A stretch of 64,000 nt of DNA from Prostheceraeus crozeri (taxonomy: Eukaryota > Platyhelminthes > Polycladida > Euryleptidae). The DNA lies in assembly GCA_907163375.1 (NCBI GenBank), contig CAJQUW010006977.1, positions 248,001 through 312,000 on the forward strand. Direction: 5' to 3'. A model generated the notes under the pieces. That model ran no database searches. It was not told the DNA's origin and saw only the letters and a program-made list of their open reading frames with translations. This document shows, in pieces, positions 58,111 to 64,000 of the stretch; within the stretch, counting starts at the first letter, position 1; the number at the start of each line of letters is the position of its first letter. The translations under genes and the position numbers were made by a program.

Positions 58111-61100
58111 CAAAATGATTTAAGGGACTAACAGTCTGTTTAGTTAGTAGTTCTAGCCAGGGCATTAGAACTTTTGGGAGCAAATGAACGAAGTTCCCTA
58201 GTCAGCGAGGCAAACGGAGTTTCCTTGTAAATGCCACTTAACAGTACTGAAAAACGCCACTTTTTCAGTTCATGAAAAATAATTTTCAGTTCTGCACTAA
58301 TGCTTCTCAGACATGCATTTACTAAGGGGAAATTAATTCTCACAACGCTTTCCGCTGTTCAGACATAGACAGACGCTTAGAGCAACTTTCGTTCACACAA
58401 ATCCGTACTGTTGTTTCTGCTCGTGAACATAGCGTAATACAATATAAATAAATGGGTCATAGATCAGACAAGCAGGAATTTTCAAAGTCATTTCAGCCAA
58501 AATAATGCCGAATAAGAATTTTCGTGAGCCTAATGAAGCACTTCATAAAACTTCTCTTCGATTTCTACAGGGTGACAAATTAAAGGATATGGTAAAATTC
58601 CAAGTCATTATGGCTTCAAATATTTGAGTTATATACTTCTGGGACATAGGCCGATCAAGTACCTGATGAATTTCATAACATAGGGTTGCCATCTTTCCAA
58701 GCTCCCGGGAAAAATTTCGGGATTTAAAATCGGGTGGCTTCCCTGTGAGGTAGTGACACTTTTATGAATGTCAAAGTCGATTTGTGAGACAAGGGAAAAT
58801 CAGGTACAGCTGTTTTCAAAATTGACAGAATGACAAAGTAGGCTTTTACGAAAGATAGGCACTATGAAGAATACCGACTTCTTTGATTCTCAATGTGGTC
58901 AACGAGCGCCAAGTCCCACAACGTTGCTGCCAACGTTTTCAGGCTGTCAAGCGCATGAAATCCAGAAAAATCTAAAAAATTAAGTTTTACCCTCAAACAT
59001 AAAAAGCAACAAAAAATACGTATAAAAAATGAAAGGTCACAATTTTAATTGAAATGTAAGACTTTTTGTCGTACTGGTATCCCAGGAAGGTATTTTAGAT
59101 AGTTTCATTTTATGTAGGTGTTAATAATTTTAATATGCACTCATACATTTCATCGCCTTATTTTAAATGACTGTTGAACAATGATTAAAGCAAGATTGTT
59201 GACTTCTTTTTTAACATTTTGATAGTAATGCGGTTTATTTGAAGTCGGCTACAATCTGACTCTACAACATGCCGACATTTCAAAAAGGAGATATCTTTAA
59301 AATATCTAAAATACTTTCAAAACTCAGCCATATTTCTCAACCTCCTTATACCTATTCAAGTAATTGATTTGATACTCGTACATGGAAATACTCGGACAAT
59401 GAAAATCCTGTCATTATTTAATAATTGCACTATTAAACTTTCTCAATTTTAGTGACAATTTTGTCCAACTTAATTTTTCGTTTTGTCCTAGTTTCATACG
59501 TTGCTTCATTTGTTCGTTACGTTCACAATTCCATTTTTCCAAATTTTCAAAAATTTGAATTTTTTGAATGCATTTCTTGGTAGTATGAGGAGTAAGCATG
59601 GGTAAGTTAAAAACAACCCTGGGGTCAAAACAACGGTACGATCATGTCTCTGCATTATGCATAATACAACTTGAAATTATGCAATCCAAGATCATAACTA
59701 GCAGTTCACACACCACCCTCTTTATGATCTTCCAGAGAAAATTAAATATCGAAAATAATGAAAAGGATTGGACGTTGCTGTCGCTCATCTAACTACTTCC
59801 CTTTATAGAAAGATTTATAACACTTCTAAACGTCTTGCGTCATTAACCAGATGGTTTCCTTAATCAAGTTGAGTTTAATGTCTCCCTCATTATATCGTCT
59901 TCATTAAATATATGACTGCTTATTAATGTTCTCCCAATTACGATTTTGTTCACATCAAGTGTTAGCTTTTATGGTTCTTTCATTTTTCTCGACGTATTTA
60001 AGTTTTGCTCACACAGTTCTAATCGCATTCTGTGCATTCATTGAGATAAACTGAATTACATTGCTTTCCTAGTGTTTGTCTTTTCTCAAATGGTTTCTCA
60101 ACTATCTCAAAGAACCAACAAAAATAATTAAACAAGGAAAAGAGAAGCGCTAGGAAGGCAATATATGTGCAATTCGCAGCTATGAACTAACAGAACACGA
60201 TTGGAACAATGTGAGTGAAGCTTTCATTACCCACCCTGTAGATTCCACAATTTTTCATGCCGTGTTTTCCTCATCAATGGAGCAGTAGTGGCACTATGAA
60301 ATCAATACAAAAAATGGAGCTTACACTATGGACTTTCTATTTCGTAAGTTGAGATAGAATTATTCTTTATTAATAATAAGTGACTTGTTCTTTGATAAAA
60401 AATATATTGCACGATTACTTAAAGGACCCAATCCATTTTAATTCGCGTGCTTTTAAAAGCCAGGGATTCCGATTTCAAAGTTAGAGATGGAAGCATCAGT
60501 AACTTGTCGCCTCTGCCGTATGCGGTTATTAATAATTTATTGAATGTAGATAAGTACATGTACAATCTGAGACCATGGGTCTACGTGAAGGCGGGATATT
60601 TCGTCTCAGAAGCTGACCTTTCACATACTTTTTATCTGGTCTTTCATTATTACACTAGACAGGCATTTGAGAATTGATGCATTGAATACTTGACCCATCA
60701 AATTCTTTTCTATTCATACACAAGTCGTCACGATTCCGGACAAATTCGAATCCGCAATGCCATATCATTTAATTCATTGTGAACGGCTAACGTACGCGAG
60801 TACGTTGTGCCTTGATCTCTCGAGCATACTTCCACTATCAATATCGGCATCACACGATAAACGGTCTGTTTCAAAGGCCTACTTGCCGGCTAGTTAATTC
60901 GCAATTTTTTCAATGCATACTAAATGAAAATATAGGTACTCATTGATTCATGAGTTTTGAAAGGTCAAAATTAAACAGATGCTCTGTCTTACGCAACATG
61001 TGTTTTGAAACAATCATACATTATTTTCTTCCAGACAATTTCAATCGCTTCATATCTCAGAAACGCAATTGAAGCCACTAGGACTGGAAAGCCAAAAATG

Positions 61101-61699
61101 TATTAGCATGAAATTTAGCTAATAGTGAGTGTAGGCCTATGACAGACATGGTGGACCCTACTTAAAACATAAGTTGTATTTACGCCAGGATTATGTGTCA
61201 TGAACAGTTTTGATGAAACACTTTAAATCATGATTCATCAGTGGATTATTGAAAGAGGTTCCGCGTACAGATATTTGGGGCATTATATAAGTCTGCATTT
61301 TAGTGGTTTTACGATAGATGAAGATCGGTATTTGAGGGTGAAAAAATAAAAGATAAGACTCGAGAAGTCAAAGACAAGCGTGGGTTGGACCGATGGCATC
61401 CATAAACAAAAATTGGTGTGGTTTTCTTCGACAGACTCCTATCAGTGTGGAATTCGTAGTTATTTTGAGGGACAATAGCACTAGACTTTTCTCTTTGCTT
61501 CTACTCCAAATTGTTGCCGAATAAAATAACACGCTCTTGACAAGAAACCTTGCTTCACCACCTGCTCAACTTTTCAGGCACATTCCGATAACTATGACGA
61601 CATACAGTATGTAAGCTACCTACCAGTTTATAGTCGTGAGTTTATTAGTTGATGTCAGTTAATCCAAAGTCAGTTAAAGGTGGATCCATCACAGGTGTA
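58111..61699. other. Non-coding stretch
   Basis: No gene recognised. A 70-bp patch at 58681-58751 has ends like TAGGGTTGCCA and CAGGGAAGCCA and an internal CCCGGGAAAAATTTCGGG palindrome, suggesting a short MITE scrap. Confidence 0.45.
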
Positions 61700-62450
61700 C
61701 GAACTTGCATAGCCTCCGAGACGACCCACATTTTGAATGCCGTCGCTGCAAGGGTGAGCTTCCAGACATTCATCCACAAATCCAGGTGATAATCGGGCAT
61801 AATGCTTTCGAAGTGGTGGAGTCTTTCTGCTACCTTGGCGATGTGTTTGACAACTCAGGTGGATGTTCTGGTGCTGTCACCGCCCGCATAAGATCTGCAT
61901 GGAAGAATTTTCACGATTTGTTGCACACTCACAAATAAAAGTATCTCTTTACGGCGTAGAGGCCATGTCTTTGAGTCCTGTGTGAGAAGTGTTTTGCTAT
62001 ATGCAGCTGAAACATGGCCACTCAGAAATGAAGAAATGACTCGTTTGGCTAGAAACGACAGCGCCATGGTACGTTGGATCTCCGCAATTAAGTTATGTGA
62101 GCGCCGCTCTATGAATGAGCTCAGGCAGATGCTCGATCTTGACGACTTAGAGGCTTAGCTTCGTAGGCATCGGTTGCGGTGGTTCGGTCATCTGGAGCGT
62201 ATGCCATCGTCGGCGTGGCCAAGGCAGGCCCTGGACATGGTAATCCCATAGATCCAACATCAGAGGAGGTCAAATAAAGAAATGGTCGCACAATATCAGG
62301 AAAGACCTGGAGCTGATGAAACTCAATCCTGCATTCGCCCAAGATAGAGAAGAGTGGAGAAGAAGAATTCACCCGAATCGATACAAGACGGCCGTCTCAC
62401 CCCCACACCTGGGGAAAAGAGACGTTAAACAAGGGTAAGGTAAGTTAATG
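61700..62450 (+). pseudogene. LINE RT C-terminal fragment with 3' tail
   Basis: Plus-strand pieces: FEVVESFCYLGDVFDNSGGC and ARIRSAWKNFHDLL, then in other frames ESCVRSVLLYAAETWPLRNEE, RLARNDSAMVRW, LRQMLDLDDLEA and RLRWFGHLERMPSSAWPRQAL. It ends with AAAAGAGACGTTAAACAAGGGTAAGGTAAG, the kind of short 3' end with simple tail common in such LINEs. Stops and frameshifts make it dead. Same type as 49945-50810. Confidence 0.82.
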
Positions 62451-62673
62451 AAGTCGGTCAAATATACAGAAGTGCATGCAAAAAAGAGATTCTTGAACAA
62501 AAAACCCACTGTTTTTCAACCCAACCACATCAACATTTTAAACATGCTGCCTATGATTACATGACAAATAACGAAAACATGATCACAAAACCACTGATGA
62601 CAATGAAAATGACACGAAGCTTGGAAGTCTGACTTCTCGATTATCATTAGTCCCTATGAAAGTGTGTTTTTAC

Positions 62674-63157
62674 GCTTCCGGGACAACTGGGCCCGGTAAA
62701 ACTGGGCCCCAAAAAAAAAGTACAAAATGACTCTCTTTTTTTGACATAAATGTGTTGCACAGACTCTGCTGTACACATAAATGCCCATTTTCGATACTAC
62801 AATGTCCTTGTCTATAAAATAAACTCATTTTTATGCCAAAAATCGCATATTTTTGTGTACTTTTACAAAGGGCCCAAGTGCTTCAAATGAATAAACTTTT
62901 TTCTACATATAAACATGCCATAATAAAGGAAATACATTGTAGTTATCAAGTTAGTACCTTTTTTAGAAGATTTTGACCTACTTACTTTCTAAAAAATTTT
63001 TTATGAAAAATTTTTTTTTAAATGAGTTTATTTTATAGACAAGGACATTGTAGTATCGAAAATGGGCATTTATGTGTACAGCAGAGTCTGCAACACATTT
63101 ATGTCAAAAAAGGAGAGTCATTTTGTACTTTTTTTTGGGCCCAGTTGTCCCCACCCC
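62674..63157. mobile_element. Foldback MITE, about 484 bp, long inverted arms
   Basis: Arms of about 130 bp (62718-62830 and 63018-63140) are near-identical reverse complements (AAAGTACAAAATGACTCTC.., CATAAATGCCCATTTTCG.., GACAAGGACATTG..). Ends contain GGGACAACTGGGCCC. GTTTTTAC at 62666-62673 and 63158-63165 is an 8-bp direct repeat and the probable target duplication, although the outermost six bases of the two ends do not match. Confidence 0.75.
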
Positions 63158-63165
63158 GTTTTTAC

Positions 63166-64000
63166 CAACCGTTATCTAGGGTCACACTAACTCGAAAAGA
63201 ACAAGAAAAATTACACATCAACCTTCGCCCCACTTCAAGTCAAGTTATCGCGGATCCCGTGGACCGCCACCTGAAGGTAGTTGTAGTGGACTTATGTGAC
63301 GTCTCCTTTTCCTCGTGTCTTCACATACTGGCTCGCTACCTTTCTGAATTTCTCGGACCTGATGGAAGGAATTGCCCTTTTACAAGTTAAGCGATGGAAT
63401 ATCCCAACACTTCCGGGATCCTCCAAGACCTTTTTAGTGAAAACTTGTAGGCCGATCCCAATACAGCAGGCGGTCCATTTTTTCTTGGGTCCGATATGAA
63501 AGCTTGATTGTCGACCGGCCTAAATCGTTTACCATCCCGCATCAAAAGTCTCAATTTTTCAGTGGATGTGACAAAGTCTCAGCTCAAGCCTACTCCACTG
63601 ATCGACTGCATTAGTCTCACTCAATTTTCCCCAAGCTGTATTACGAACAAACAGCACACTGTCTCCAGAAATTATTTTTCGAACGTGAACTGGTTTCCTT
63701 TAGAGGTGTCGTCGCCTTTATTTTGTTTGCTAGCTTTGCGTTCTAGCCGAGTTTGTCATGGCTGCCAATGAAACTCTTCAAAATATATAAACCGCGTTTG
63801 TTAAATACGGCAATATTTAAGAGCTTGATGTAGGGCCAATAGTGCATCTGCTCCCACCAACAAAATGTGTGCATAGACAAAAAATTGTCAATCATTGGCC
63901 TTCCCTATTCAGAATTAGACTAAAATCTATCCCTCAAGCATGGACCTTTTAGTGATTTGTTGTTAGTCTTTCCAGGGTTCCCACGCACCCGGGAAACCGG
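63166..64000. other. Non-coding or unassigned end of window
   Basis: Several 67-122-codon frames on the plus strand overlap one another and show no recognisable domain. The last bases (CAGGGTTCCCACGCACCCGGGAAACC) look like the start of a hAT-type TIR cut by the window edge. Confidence 0.4.

Overview
This window looks like nuclear DNA from an invertebrate animal. It is AT-rich and gene-poor, with one long multi-exon gene, GT-AG introns of several kb and dense remains of DNA transposons and LINEs. The 8-mer TAGGCCTA recurs seven times and the mariner, Harbinger, hAT and LINE types are those common in marine invertebrates, but the phylum cannot be fixed from this sequence alone.

The one recognisable host gene lies on the minus strand from about 51403 down to 17274. 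It encodes the eIF4E transporter 4E-T (EIF4ENIF1). I assembled ten exons that join in phase (66, 214, 1137, 447, 15, 179, 287, 202, 232 and 716 nt), plus a probable 30-nt microexon. This gives one frame of about 1174 residues. The eIF4E-binding motif YDR|DFML is split across a 7.5-kb intron. A conserved block (VLGPQKRSWGSGCHM), the IEL and NFDL DDX6-contact motifs, a basic NLS, Q-rich segments and a 4E-T-like C-terminus follow in the expected order.

Region by region. 1-8100 holds a (GA)n microsatellite, a 990-bp hAT-like element with a perfect 8-bp target duplication, and a truncated FLYWCH/MULE transposase. 8115-11566 is a PIF/Harbinger element with TIRs, a broken Myb/SANT-like gene and a frameshifted DDE transposase. 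It contains a Tc1 remnant that itself carries a 110-bp hAT MITE, and it sits beside a pogo-like transposase tail (11567-11960). 12000-17273 is non-coding and includes a 194-bp tandem duplication and the presumed 4E-T 3' UTR.

17274-51403 is 4E-T. Its introns host tRNA-like SINE heads, a GC-rich AGCGCGCC repeat cluster, a young mariner with identical 140-bp TIRs (39745-41481), an older mariner (45932-47205) and a LINE 3' fragment (about 49945-50810, minus).

51404-64000 is upstream of 4E-T and is mostly TE debris: an RNase H-bearing LINE fragment (minus), a possible RT fragment, a LINE (+) broken by two separate elements each flanked by a perfect 8-bp duplication, another LINE 3' end, and a foldback MITE. 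No rRNA, canonical tRNA or CRISPR array was seen.
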